Positions 27,801 through 36,370 of a stretch of DNA of 64,000 nt are shown piece by piece (the first letter of the stretch is position 1; every line of letters begins with the position of its first letter). This DNA is from Lottia gigantea. Lineage: Eukaryota > Mollusca > Gastropoda > Lottiidae. The notes below the pieces were generated by a model. The model did no database searches. It was not told the origin of the DNA and saw only the letters and a list, made by a program, of their open reading frames with translations. Where the stretch lies: assembly GCF_000327385.1 (NCBI RefSeq), contig NW_008706747.1:961361-1025360 (forward strand), given 5' to 3'. Position numbers and translations under genes: made by a program.

Positions 27801-30800
27801 GTCTATTATATCATAGCCCACCGATATCTGCAGTGCAGATGATAGTTTTTGTAACAACATTTTTATTATAAATTCATGGTGTATGCTTAAAGAGACTTGT
27901 TTGCTTTTCTTCAGGGTTGATTTGAGACTTGAATATATGTACATAAGTACTAGAAATGTTCGAAAATCACATAATTCCTTCAAAAATTTCGCCAACAAGA
28001 AATTTCACGTTCTATTTCTATATACATGTATATGTATTACAAGAAAATATCAAAAAATGATTAACAGACAAAAATTTGAACTTCACTGGTAGCTAACCTA
28101 AAGGTCCAGAGTTCAATCGCGGCATAGGTCGAGGTAATACCTTCGGATTTTTCAACCCGGCTTACCCCCCTGTCAGTGATGTAGGTAAGAGGGGCTGACA
28201 TGGAAAAAGCGTCTAGTCGTTAGGATTGGACAATAAACCGAGGCCCTGTGTGCTACAGACTGTGCACATTAAAGATCCCTCGACAGTTGGAAATCGAAAT
28301 AGAGCAGGCTTATGCCGCTGTCTGGCAAAATTTCCCTTATTATACCCTGCATGGCATTGCCCTTCTTCATTAGCCCACATGGTGCAGAAAAGTAGGACGT
28401 AAAACTCCATTCATTTCATTTCGTTTCTTGACCTTTGAGAGTATACTTAAGTTATATTCTCTTTGATACCAAATAATATCTACTAGTATGTTATTATAAC
28501 AGTATTATAGTTTCAGGGTACTAGATACCACTATCTGATTTCTTTTAGAGTTAGTTAATGGTTATCAACTAGGCTATACTGATCTTGTTTTGATATCTAA
28601 GATCAAAGGTTTTATACAGATGTTAGTTTTAGATCTGAGAATTGGCAGAATAGCTTTCAGACAATAGAATTTTCTGGGAAATTTCAAAATTTAATGTTTT
28701 ATATGTTTTTGGCCCCAAAATGTATCAGAATGCACCAAATCAATTATTTTTTAATGAAATTTCCGTGGGGAGAATCTATTTGTACCATTCATGTGACACC
28801 TGCCTCAATGGCCCGTCCACACTTCTGAATTTGGAATCTCCCAGACATTGGTCCTGCCACTGAAAATAGAAAAAAACATTTACTATCAGTCAAATGTGGC
28901 CGGTTTGTTTGACTTGGCAGTATATGGTCTTAGTTTTATATGTATATAAGTTATCGAAATAAGAGTATGTACTATAAAAACCAGTCTTGTGAAGTTTATC
29001 TTGTAACTCACTGTGATTAAGATATGTTATTTTACCTGTCTGAGACCATATTGGACTAGCGTAGGACTGAATCGGTGTTAAACAGTCATATAATAGTTCT
29101 ATACCAGTAATCACTGTGATTTAGATATGTTATTTTACCTGTCTGAGACCATATTGGACTAGCGTAGGACTGAATCGGTGTTAAACAGTCTTATAATATT
29201 TCTATACCAATACTCACTGTGATTTAGATATGTTATTTCACCTGTCTGAGACCATATTGGACTAGCATAGGACTGAATCGGTGTTAAACAGTTTTATAAT
29301 AGTTCTATATCGGTACTCACAGAGATTTAAGTATGTTATTTTACCTGTCTGAAACCATATTTGACTAGCGTGGAACTGAATCAGTGTTAAACAGTCTTAG
29401 TTCTATAACAGAACTTAACTTGGAATTGGTTTAGTGCCACATGGTTTTGTATAGTCTGATAGTGCCTCTAGAGTTAACTATTGGACTAATGCAGATATTT
29501 TTACCTGTGAATGGAAAAACTTTACAAACTTCTGATATATTTATGACTTTGAAGGCTATGGTCGTGTAAATTATGGTGTTGATCGATTCTGGAATTTTTA
29601 CTTTGGTGTTGGAAAACTTTCTTAGTTTAGTAGATCTTGATATCTTCTGGTATTGAAAAAATTGTGGTCTTGGATTTTCATCTGATATGAAAAGTGTGCC
29701 AGTCAATTGTGGATCAAAATGATCATTTTCAGGAATATTTTTTTAACTTGGAACTTTTGAAGTTAAAGTTTTGTTTTTTAGTTCCACTCAACTTTTGATT
29801 ATAGAAATCAAATCTAAAGGCAGTTCATGATTGTTTGATAAGTTTTAAATTGTGTAAAAATAACAAAATGTTGGCTAAATACAGAAAGAACTCAAAGAGT
29901 AAAAAGGTAATTGGTGGTGCCTAAAATTTATTCATGGATTGATATCTCATAATTTATTTGATTTACTTTATCTAAAGGCTTGACAAATATGTTTTGACAA
30001 CAAAATGTAAAACAACCATATTATATTGCCTAAAATCTGTTCTGATATAACACATTAGCCATACTCTTAGATTGCAATTACCTTACCTATATGCTCAATA
30101 AATGTTATAAGTACACTTTTTTGATTATTACTGTATTATTCATAAAAATGTTGATGTTGTCTGTCAAAATCAGCCTTGCTCTTCAAAGATTATTACCGGT
30201 ATAGCATTCTGACCATACAAAACTACCATAGTAAAGCATAGTAAGGCATAGTAAAGCATAGTAACCTAGCTATGCGGACATAATTTCCTCGAAAATAAAA
30301 TATCATATAAGACCTAACCATTTTGAATTTGTATTTTCAGAGTCAGGCTATGAGAATAGTAAGAACTATAGGGCAAGCGTTTGAAGTCTGTCACAAGTTA
30401 AATATACACAATGCTGGACCTAATGATGGTTTAGAGGATAGATTTGATGATGAAAAATTCTCTAACAAAGGTAAATGTTTTGAGTAAATGTCACGTCATG
30501 AATATTTAATAGCCTGTACGCGCATCTAAGATGTGTGGGACTGTTTTATGAATTGCAGGGTTGCAAATGGGCGTGCCAAATGCAGGAGAAGATGACTTAT
30601 TGGATAAAAACATACGTTCAACAAATGTTGTTGATTTATGACCAGCCTTTAAAAGGAACCCTGAAATTCTCATGAATCTAGCACAAGATGTGTGGCCCAT
30701 TGTGGGATAGGGTTTTTAGATGTCTGTGATATTCTCAAATATTCAGTTGTATTAATTCTGTAGCCACTATATAGGATAAACCAGTAGGAATTGCTCAGTC

Positions 30801-32752
30801 AGTAGAGCTTTAGATTGTAGGCAATTAGGTGACGCAGGTTCTCATCCTTATTAAAAGTAACATAAGTGCTTCTAAAAGTTTGCCTAGTATTGTCTTTCAA
30901 CTGCTATAGCTAAAATTAATCTTTTTTTAATCATAATTTTCCAGAAAAAGAATTAGAAGACAAAGAAAACAAACAGAAAGATGGAGAGGTGGAGAAAGAA
31001 ACAAAAGCCACACCTCCATCAGACTTGGCCCTGGTCAAATCAACACAACAACAACAACAACAACAGCAACAACAACCAACAGCCAGAAACAGTTTATCGT
31101 CACCGCTTGGATCACCGGTGATGCTCGGTGAATATGATGACAAACCACAGTATCCATTGAGCTCACATCACCAGATGCAGTTGCTACGGCAACAACTTGA
31201 GCAGCAACAGCACCAGACGCAGGTAGCCATTGCTCAAGTTCATCTGCTGAAAGACCAGTTGGCTGCTGAAACTGCTGCTAGGATTGAAGCACAAGTAAGT
31301 CTGGTTTTTAGGTCACTGGGAAAATTGTTTAGATGTGGTCTAGCTTTTTTCAGTATTCCGGCAATTCATGCCTTCTATTTGCCTCATTCTAATTTTCAAT
31401 TCGATGTCTGTGACTTCTGTAATTAAAAAAATGCTTTCATTTACCTTGTTAATGGTGTAAATTTAGTCTCCTTATTAAATTTTTTTCTAGGCACGTGCGC
31501 ATCAGTTATTATTACATAATCGTGATCTGTTAGATCATGTGACCCAGCTAGTAGGGAGAGTGAAGAATTTAGAATTGAAGATGACTGGCATTTCATCATC
31601 TTCATCAACTGATGTTTTTCATACCCCACCACAGGTAGGTTGGCACCCTCTTCTTTCTAATGAACTCTTCCACTCATACATTTTTTCTACCAATAAGAAT
31701 CTATATATGTATGATTGGAAGAGCTCATTTGTAAAATGTGCATGTTAAAGATCTTCTGAAATCAACTTCCTTTGACAGGTGGAAAGCATATGAGAAGAGG
31801 GTAGGGTAAAGTCTTGGCAAATTTTCCCTCAGCGCTCACTGCATGGCTTTGCTAATCTTTAATAGTCCAATCAGTTCCAGAAAAGTATGAAGTAACACTC
31901 ATTCATTTTTCCATTTTGTAGTTTGTACCTTCGCTACCAGACCCAACTACACCCAGATGTGGACCAGTTCACCTTCCATCAATGAGGGACATGGACAACT
32001 CCTATCTTACTTCCATATCAAATAGTTCCACTTTCGAAAACACCAAAGCTGCATTGGAGGCGGATTCACCCGACAGCGGACATCGTGAAATGTCCTCAGA
32101 AAGTCTTTCGTTCAATTTATCAAATTCTGATAGCAGTGGATGGAACCCTGCCTACAATCCCGGCAACGATGGCGTAGTACTGCGTAGGAATATCAATGCT
32201 AATCCATTTTCAAGCTCATTCAATAGCGTGAATTACGATAGTAAAGAGTCCAAGGAGAAGACGAAAATTATCACTACGCCAATCAAAGAAGGAAAGGGGA
32301 GCCAATCGGATTACAACATAAGCTCGAAACCTAACAAACTAGATCCTCCGCCATCTTACAAAAGGCTGCATCGCCTTTCCCAAAATGGAGGCATCGTCAA
32401 CGGACATTATATGGATGGACAGAATCACATCATGACAGATAGTGATTACTACTCCACCTACAACAGTAGTCATAGCAACGGCAGTTCAATGCACCACTCT
32501 GATTTAAGATCCAGTTACTCTGACAACAGGGACAATAACTCTAAAAACAATAACCGTCATCCACTGGACGTTCACGTCAACGATTTGAGTGCTAATAATT
32601 CGCACATGAAGCATGCCGAGTGGAACTCGCGAATTAGCTACACTTCTGATGAAAATAGTGATAACTCGGATGACTCTAATGGCCAATCAAATAGGGCCTC
32701 TCGTAGACTTGATTCAATGACTCTTGATGAATTTGAAGCTTTGGGAAGTTAA
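6854..32752 (+). CDS. NOS1AP: NOS1AP/CAPON adaptor (PTB domain), 5' end missing
   Basis: Coding exons: 6854-6925, 13375-13467, 13820-13878, 23751-23859, 30341-30470, 30945-31294, 31491-31634, 31922-32752. All have AG/GT borders and the phases fit without a break, giving 595 residues in the window. Residues 1-135 form a PTB domain with near-identical blocks to vertebrate NOS1AP (start [20 protein letters not shown]; then [20 protein letters not shown]; then [20 protein letters not shown]). A run of 10 Gln (about 189-198) precedes a conserved coiled coil (about 215-305, with [16 protein letters not shown] and [14 protein letters not shown]). The last exon encodes a 276-residue Ser/Asn-rich tail that keeps only a short LPDPTTP block. 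In vertebrates the protein links neuronal NO synthase, Scribble/Vangl and small GTPase regulators. The tail ends EALGS, without the EIAV-type PDZ ligand of human NOS1AP. The initiator exon is not visible; human NOS1AP has about 35 residues before this point. Family assignment is certain; the exact 5' structure is not. Confidence 0.94.
6967..7405. mobile_element. Nested SINE-1 fragments
   Basis: A reverse-orientation SINE tail (7052-7123) is flanked by forward fragments with the GGATGGGACAATAAA core and a B-box-like GGTTCAATCCTGGCATAGG (about 7301). The order does not match one full element, so at least two insertions or a rearrangement are present. Confidence 0.7.
8597..8946 (+). mobile_element. 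SINE-1, full-length tRNA-derived SINE
   Basis: This is the best copy in the window. An A box (TGGCTCAGTGAGTTAG, about 8605-8620) and a B box (GGTTCAATCCTG, 8649-8660) form a tRNA-like pol III promoter. A conserved body follows with CCCTGTCAGTGATGTAGGTA and GGATGGGACAATAAACCGAG, then CCCTCATTGCACACTG. The 3' tail is ATTAGCCC...AGGATGTAAAATTCCATT followed by degenerate (CATTT)n. SINEs of this type are mobilised by a partner LINE. Confidence 0.9.
10559..10858 (+). mobile_element. SINE-1, 5'-truncated copy
   Basis: It starts within GCTTGCTCGCTAATCTGAAG, keeps the B box (GGTTCAATTCCGG) and the full body, and ends in the ATTAGCCCACATGGTGCATTTC tail. Confidence 0.85.
10925..11010 (+). mobile_element. 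SINE-1 3' fragment
   Basis: TCCTGGCAAAATTCCCTCATT and a shortened tail remain, diverged. Confidence 0.55.
11535..12045 (+). repeat. Three tandem units of about 150-180 bp
   Basis: Each unit contains TTCTATTAGGAAAGTAGG-like sequence, then GCAGGTTGATATAAGTTA, then TATTGATTGAATTGTAGATG. An antisense open frame across it is a by-product of the repeat. Confidence 0.7.
12243..12350 (+). mobile_element. SINE-1 3' fragment with GTTTC tail
   Basis: TTTTCCTCATTGCATACTGCATGGCA is followed by AGTGCAGAAAAGT and a short (GTTTC)n tail. Confidence 0.6.
12820..13095. mobile_element. Palindromic MITE family A, near-complete
   Basis: It runs from TTTAAAGGGATTGTAAAGAG to its inverse CTCTTTACAATCCCTTTAAA. The two arms stay complementary for roughly 120 bases each (ACACTGATA, GACGTCTGTGGTTC, AACTAAGTG-type blocks) around a short centre, so a transcript would fold as one long hairpin. 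There is no coding capacity. TTAA at both ends suggests a TTAA target duplication. Confidence 0.85.
14225..14300 (+). repeat. TATCG-rich sequence related to the 14.5-kb array
   Basis: Short overlapping palindromes such as TATCGCGATA and ACGATACGCGTATTGTATCG share words with the 31-bp array that starts 200 bases further on. It is probably a diverged edge of the same element. Confidence 0.5.
14505..14822 (+). repeat. 31-bp satellite array, about 10 copies
   Basis: The unit is CTTGTATTGCAATACGTATT followed by GTATCGTGACC. Each unit contains the palindrome CAATACGTATTG. Three overlapping antisense open frames with repeated VLQYKGH/RIAIQGS peptides come from the period (31 is not a multiple of 3) and are not genes. 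Confidence 0.95.
14985..15570 (+). repeat. Diverged tandem units around GTCAAGGGGGACAAC
   Basis: Four or more units of about 130-160 bp repeat GTCAAGGGGGACAACT, then GATTTGACGTCTGATTA, then TGTCACTTCAAA and TCTGCTATGTGCA. Spacing varies by deletion. Confidence 0.75.
15592..15946 (+). mobile_element. MITE family B, near-complete
   Basis: It starts TTAAAGGGACAG and ends GCGCAGCTGTCCTTTCAA, giving inverted termini AAAGGGACAG / CTGTCCTTT. The body has TTGAATATTTGTAAAAAGTC, ATAATTCTGGACACACATGG and TATGATTGGTCAAAA. No coding capacity. Confidence 0.75.
16365..16713 (+). mobile_element. MITE family B, second copy
   Basis: The same body order as 15592-15946, about 0.4 kb away, ending in CATCTGTCCCTTTAAA. 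The left terminus is unclear. Confidence 0.7.
17896..18062. repeat. Inverted repeats of TTTTGAATTAAAAAC and TTTTCACC
   Basis: TTTTGAATTAAAAAC (about 17900) faces GTTTTTAATTCAAAA (about 17994), with CCTAGGTG palindromes between. A further TTTTTAATTCAAAATT arm follows at about 18045. Confidence 0.6.
18066..18268 (+). mobile_element. MITE family B, internal fragment
   Basis: AATTCCTTCAAAAATATTTC through ACTAAGGTATGATTGGTCAAA matches the family B body with a deletion in the middle. Confidence 0.65.
19849..20107. mobile_element. hAT-like MITE with CAGGGG-type ends
   Basis: The termini CAGGGGTGTAA and TACGCCCCTA are imperfect inverted repeats. Flanks CTTTTGAT (19841-19848) and TTTTTGAT (20108-20115) match at 7 of 8 bases, as an 8-bp hAT target duplication would. 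The interior has no open frame of note. Confidence 0.65.
20130..20258 (+). repeat. Dispersed repeat E, copy 1
   Basis: ACATTGGTAGCAGCTAATGA through GGTATCAGGTGTCTAGAAGA and AGTAAGCAT is about 90% identical by eye to 60445-60570. Confidence 0.8.
20518..21075 (+). repeat. Degenerate array of TTCAAGTTGGATTGCCCCTTTT units
   Basis: About ten units of 50-75 bp each carry (A/T)TTCAAGTTGGATTGCC, a T-rich run and CAAGCTCGACTTCAGA(G/T)AT or a related end. Overlapping open frames here are repeat artefacts. Confidence 0.75.
21415..21687. mobile_element. Palindromic MITE family A, near-complete
   Basis: It starts TTAAAGGGATTGTAAAGAGG and ends CAATCCCTTTAA. Arms are complementary through the ACACTGATA and ACGTCTG blocks. 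TTAA at both ends. Confidence 0.85.
21775..21860 (-). mobile_element. SINE-1 fragment
   Basis: TTTTCTGCATTCTAAGACTA then AGTGTGCAATGAGGGAAATTT is the reverse complement of the SINE-1 3' body. Confidence 0.55.
22238..22549. mobile_element. Palindromic MITE family A, copy with longer centre
   Basis: GGGATTGTAAAGAGATTTTC at the left faces AAACCTCTTTACAATC at the right, with CAGACGTCTGTGGTTCCTG arms. The terminal TTAA is lost on both sides. Confidence 0.75.
23596..23735 (+). repeat. (ATTC)n microsatellite clusters
   Basis: Several ATTCATTC runs lie just upstream of the NOS1AP exon at 23751. Confidence 0.85.
24020..24312. mobile_element. Palindromic MITE family A, degenerate
   Basis: GGGGTTGTAAAGAGGTTTTT, then AGATGTCTGTGGTTCCTGTA, and an opposed CTGATTGAAAATTGGAATGG. 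The right terminal arm is missing. Confidence 0.6.
24667..24755 (+). repeat. (TGAA)n microsatellite
   Basis: An almost pure TGAA run of about 15 units, then a TGTGAATG interruption and further units. Confidence 0.95.
25255..25720 (+). repeat. Three tandem units of ~145-165 bp
   Basis: Units share AACATGGGGAGTCCTTTTAC, then CTTTCAAATGATGA, then ATGATCTGACA and TTTTCTTTAAATCGTGTT. Confidence 0.75.
25755..25885 (+). repeat. Partial copy of the repeat that carries the 42.2-kb hammerhead-like motif
   Basis: TTTGATTGGCTGTAATCA, CTATTGCAGTCAAGGTATTA and ATTGTGAAGATG occur in the order found at 42085-42198, but the ribozyme-like end is absent. Confidence 0.45.
26345..26755 (+). mobile_element. SINE-2 (second tRNA-like SINE family), head-duplicated copy
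   Basis: The A-box-like GTAGCACT.TTGGTTAGAGTG and B-box-like GTGGGTTCTAATCTCGGTCA occur twice, followed by a common body with CCAGTCGACCCAGCTGTAAA, GGGTACAGATAATCCAG and TGCCACTTTAAGTG. Related copies are at 40722-40925, 41300-41555 and 60866-61100. Confidence 0.7.
27241..27410 (+). mobile_element. SINE-1, 3' half
   Basis: TTAAAGATCCCTCGACAGTT through CCCTCATTGTACACTGCATGG to the tail AGGACATAAAACTCAATTTC. Confidence 0.8.
27910..28025 (+). mobile_element. MITE family B, left fragment
   Basis: GGGTTGATTTGAGACTTGAA, AGTACTAGAAATGT and ATAATTCCTTCAAAAATTTC follow the family B order; the rest is absent. Confidence 0.65.
28086..28425 (+). mobile_element. SINE-1, near-complete
   Basis: Starts at TAGCTAACCTAAAGGTCC (A box missing), has the B box AGTTCAATCGCGG, the full body and the tail ATTAGCCCACATGGTGCAGA then AGGACGTAAAACTCCATTC. 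Confidence 0.9.
29005..29405 (+). repeat. Four tandem copies of a ~102-bp unit
   Basis: Unit: TATGTTATTTTACCTGTCTG, ACCATATTGGACTAGCGTAG and GACTGAATCGGTGTTAAACA. Identity between copies is high, falling in the last. Confidence 0.95.
30785..30860 (+). mobile_element. tRNA-like fragment, possible third SINE type
   Basis: TTGCTCAGTCAGTAGAGCTT resembles a tRNA A box and GCAGGTTCTCATCC a B box 40 bases later. No mature tRNA fold or anticodon arm is evident, so this is more likely a decayed SINE head than a tRNA gene. Confidence 0.45.
31345..31430 (+). mobile_element. MITE family A, half-copy fragment
   Basis: CATTCTAATTTTCAATTCGA-type sequence and TGTCTGTGACTTCTGTAATT, close to the arm at 24020-24140, directly after the NOS1AP donor at 31295. 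Confidence 0.45.
31737..31912 (+). mobile_element. SINE-1 fragment, diverged
   Basis: TGCATGTTAAAGATC, CTTGGCAAATTTTCCCTCAG, CACTGCATGGC and a tail TATGAAGTAACACTCATTC, just upstream of the last NOS1AP exon. Confidence 0.65.
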
Positions 32753-33680
32753 GATATAGTGGATGGCTGAACTTGATTGGTATGGGGCTGAAATTTTGAT
32801 GAGTGATCATGAGTATATTTTTTTTTATCTCTGAACCTTTCTGGATGTTTATGCATTAGAATATTTTCTAAAACTTGATATTTTTGTGAAAAATTTTCCT
32901 GAGTGATTTTTGTGCCAAATTGTCAGTACATGTATTTTATAATGGTGGCAAGTTGTGGATTTGATATTTTTTCAAGGCATTATTTAATTTGAAATTATTT
33001 ATGTGTAAAGACATCATTTTGCAAATCTAGCGAACAGATTAGAAAGTGCTTACTCTTCATTAAAACTTGATGGAGGAATTTTGTGTTAAACAAGGCCTAA
33101 AACATCTTCAATGATCCAAGATAGGATTTTTGTGTTTTGTATTTTGTGATACATTTTTGGGTGTTTTCATTTGAATAGCACTTTATTACATTTTCTTTTT
33201 CCAACTAGCTATTAGTGGTAGAATTTTAAAAAAATGGCTTTGCAGTCACCTAAAGATTATTGACCAAATGAAAATTGAAATAATTTTTTCATAATCTAAA
33301 AGTGCTATTTAAATTAATCATTAAAAAACCTTTAAGCGCTAGTGACCGAAAATTTGCGGTCAAGGGTCAAGTGGTCATTCTCATACACATATTCCCTAAT
33401 ATAATCAGAATTAAATGGTGGAAAGAGAGTTAAACATGATTCTAAAAAAGAGCTTTTGTTCTCAACTAACTGTGCAATATTGTTTAACGTTTTTGCTTTC
33501 ATTTAAGAAATTTATCAAAAATCTGTTAAATAATGGAACACAATTTTAGGGTAGGCCTACATCCCCCGACGCTTAATTTTATTGTACATAATGTTTCTAC
33601 AATTTACATTGTCATCATCAGTTTATATGGATTGTTGAAATGTTGTGTACAATAAAACTCAGGCCCTGTATTCTCGAAAC
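32753..33680 (+). other. NOS1AP 3' UTR with poly(A) signal at 33651-33656
   Basis: This stretch follows the NOS1AP stop codon. It is AT-rich and has no conserved coding frame. The best canonical AATAAA on the + strand lies at 33651-33656, about 900 bases after the stop, which would put cleavage at about 33665-33680. That point falls inside the left arm of the palindromic element at 33662-33768. The UTR end is inferred only from the hexamer. Confidence 0.45.
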
Positions 33681-33768
33681 AATTTAGCGCTAGGATGTCC
33701 TAGGTCTTATCTTCTAACATTGATTCTAGACATACTAACGCTAAGATAGTTTCGAGAATACAGGGCCA
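33662..33768. mobile_element. Short MITE with 19-bp inverted ends
   Basis: GGCCCTGTATTCTCGAAAC at the left end is the exact reverse complement of GTTTCGAGAATACAGGGCC at the right end, 107 bases overall. The centre has a partly palindromic TAGGATGTCCTAGGTCTTA. No coding capacity. It starts five bases after the likely NOS1AP poly(A) hexamer. Confidence 0.85.
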
Positions 33769-34084
33769 GGAGTAGTTTAACATAAGAATGGTGTTTCATT
33801 ATTTAATGTGATCTCTAGCCCAATTTTTGTGATGCCAACATCCAAAAGACATAGCAAAACAGTAGCATTATTACATATTATTCTCTAAATTTCTTAAATT
33901 AAAAAATGTTTATTTGTATTTTTGTTATCACATATTATGAGTGCTAAGCTTTTGTATTTGTATCAAATGCTTTTTTTGTTTGTTTGTTTGTTTACTGCTT
34001 TTTTTTTCTTGTTTTGTTATTTTTTTACTGCTCAAATGAGCTCAAAGACATGTACCATATTGAAGTTATTACAAGGCATTTGAA

Positions 34085-34620
34085 AAATCACGAACAGTCC
34101 ACTTTATTTTGAGGTAGTTTAGGTTGTGAACACAGACATTTATCTGCATGCAACATAAATCATAATGGATCAGGATCAGTCTACTTTCTTTTAAGGTAAA
34201 GTAGGTAGTAATGTACACAATAGAAGTATAAGTTTTAAACTTTGTGTATTTGGAACAGTCGACTTTAATAGAGGTAGTTTAAGTAGTAATGAACAGGATA
34301 AGCTTACAAGCATATCTTGTATAGTTTCAATCACTATTTATTCTACCTCTAAACAAAATAGACTGCTCTTGTGCATGTTTTGAAACATCTCTTATGGAAC
34401 AGTCCACATTATTTTGAGATAGTTTAAGCAGGAATGAACTCATTGTATAGTTTCAATCACTACTTATTTTACCTCCTGAAAATATGGACTGCTCTTGTTT
34501 ATCTTCTCTGGAACAGTTTACATTTAAGGTAGTTTAAGTAGTAATATACATAATTTAAGCTTGACTGAATGACTACTTATTATACCTCCAAAACGAAATA
34601 GGCTGCTCCTCTAATTTTGC
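34085..34620. repeat. Cluster of hairpin repeats with GGAACAGTCCAC / GACTGCTC arms
   Basis: At least three units (about 34250-34374, 34396-34495, 34511-34615) have left arm GAACAGT...GAGGTAGTTTAAGTAGTAAT and right arm CACTACTTATT.TACCTC...GACTGCTC, roughly inverse to each other. A fourth, degenerate, starts near 34089. Another copy is at 38683-38793. Confidence 0.75.
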
Positions 34621-34959
34621 TGCAAACTTTGGTGGACGTTTTGGAACTGCAATGATATTGCCAGTAGGCCTATATTTTTTCCTAAATTCTAATGATATAA
34701 TGAACCATAGACGTATATAATGCGTTGTTTAACTATAAGCTATTTATTTATTTATGTCTAAATAATTGTAAATAGATTTTTCCCTTTTTCAATTTTTAAT
34801 TGTTGCTTTCCCAGGATTAATGCCATAAGTAGGCCTTCGGTCAATTTATTGACTGTTCTAGGGGTTCCAGGTAGGAAGAATCACTTCTTCTTCTGAGAAC
34901 CCTTATAAAAGAGGTTGGGAGAAAGGTAGGAAGAGTCAATTATGCCTTTGTAGCAGGAC

Positions 34960-36370
34960 GAGTCCATTTCTTGAGACAAAATGCATGTTCATTTTAACCG
35001 TTGGGCGAGTCCATTTTCAAAGTGGACGAGTCCATCATGAGATCATGTAGGACGAGTCAATTTTTATCTTTTGGACGAGTCCATTTCAGTCGTAATCAAT
35101 GCATTTTCAAACATGAAAATGGACTCTCCCATTTCAGTCGAAAACAATGCATTTTCAAACATGAAAATGGACTCGTCCATTTCAATTTGGAAGAGTCCAT
35201 ATTTAATATGGACGAGTCCATTTTGAGTGGAAAATGGACTTGTCCATTTCAGTCGAAAACAATGCATTTTCAAATATGAAAATGGACTCGTCCATTTCAC
35301 TTTGGAAGAGTCCATTATAAGGGGAAAATGGACGAGTCCATTATAAGGGGAAAATGGACGAGTCCATTATAAGGGGAAAATGGACGAGACCATTAAAAAA
35401 AAAGTACTGGACGAACAATGCATTTCCAAACATGAAAATGGACTCGTCCATTTCAGTCGAAAGCAATGTATTTTCAATCATGAAAATGGACTCGTCCATT
35501 TCAATATTTGGAAGGGTCCATTTTAACATGGACGAGTCAATTTCAATTTGGAAGAGTCCATATTTAATATGGACGAGTCCATTATGAGTAGAAAATGGAC
35601 TCGTCCATTTCAGTCGAAAACAATGCATTTTCAAACATGAAAATGGACTCGTCCATTTCAATTTGGAAGAGTCCATTTTACATATGGACGAGTCCATTAA
35701 AAAATGTACTGGACGAGTCCATTTCAGTCGAAAGCAATGTATTTTCAAACATGAAAATGGACTCGTCCATTTCAATTTTTGGAACGGTCCATTTACAATA
35801 TGGACTCGTCCATTTCATATTTAATATGGACGAGTCCATTGTGTGTGGAAAATGGACTCGTCCATTTCAGTCGAAAACAATGCATTTTCAAACATGAAAA
35901 TGGACTCGTCCATTTCAATTTGGAAGAGTCCATTAAAAAATGTACTGGACGAGTCCATTTCAGTCGAAAGTAATGTATTTTCAAACATGAAAATGGATTC
36001 GTCCATTTCAATTTTGGAACGGTCCATTTACAATATGGACTCGTCCATTTCAATTTCATATTTACTATGGACGAGTCCATTATGAGTGGAAAATGGACCA
36101 TTTTTTATCTTTTGGACGAGTTCATTTCAGTAGAAATGCATTTTCAAACATGAAATTGGAAGTCCATTTTGAATTAGGAAGAGTCCATTTACACTGTGGA
36201 CGAGTCCATTAAGAGGGGAGAATTGAGGACGAGTCCATTTCATCTTAAAGATGAGTCCATTTTCAGAGGAAAAAAAACATTTTCAAACAAGCAAATGAAA
36301 GTCGATTTCGATTTTGGAAGAGTCCATTTTCGTCAGAGGTGAATGTAGGATGAGTCCATTATCAAGAATG
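34960..36370. repeat. Array rich in the palindromic word ATGGAC(GA/TC)GTCCAT
   Basis: Dozens of AATGGACTCGTCCATTTC and GGACGAGTCCATT words, spaced by CAGTCGAAAACAATGCATTT and TCAAACATGAAA blocks, fill 1.4 kb. The basic block is about 85 bp, repeated and inverted. Open frames on both strands with repeated MDSSIS / WTSPFS peptides arise from it and are not genes. Confidence 0.95.

Noticed and set aside
30785-30860. Functional tRNA gene
   Set aside because: A and B box-like words are present but no cloverleaf or acceptor stem can be drawn.
30931-31143. Minus-strand frame with a poly-Cys run
   Set aside because: Antisense of the CAA/CAG tract that encodes poly-Gln in NOS1AP.
33585-33632. Minus-strand CTGATGA ... 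GAAAC spacing resembling a hammerhead
   Set aside because: The core boxes are present with a plausible stem II, but the sequences that should form stem I show no complementarity; likely chance in AT-rich UTR.
35001-36101. Open frames on both strands with repeated MDSSIS / WTSPFS peptides
   Set aside because: By-products of the palindromic array at 34960-36370; both strands are open because the word is its own inverse.
34960-36370. GGACGAGTCC words as hammerhead ribozyme stems
   Set aside because: The array lacks CTGATGA and a following GAAA-type box, so the words are only palindromes.
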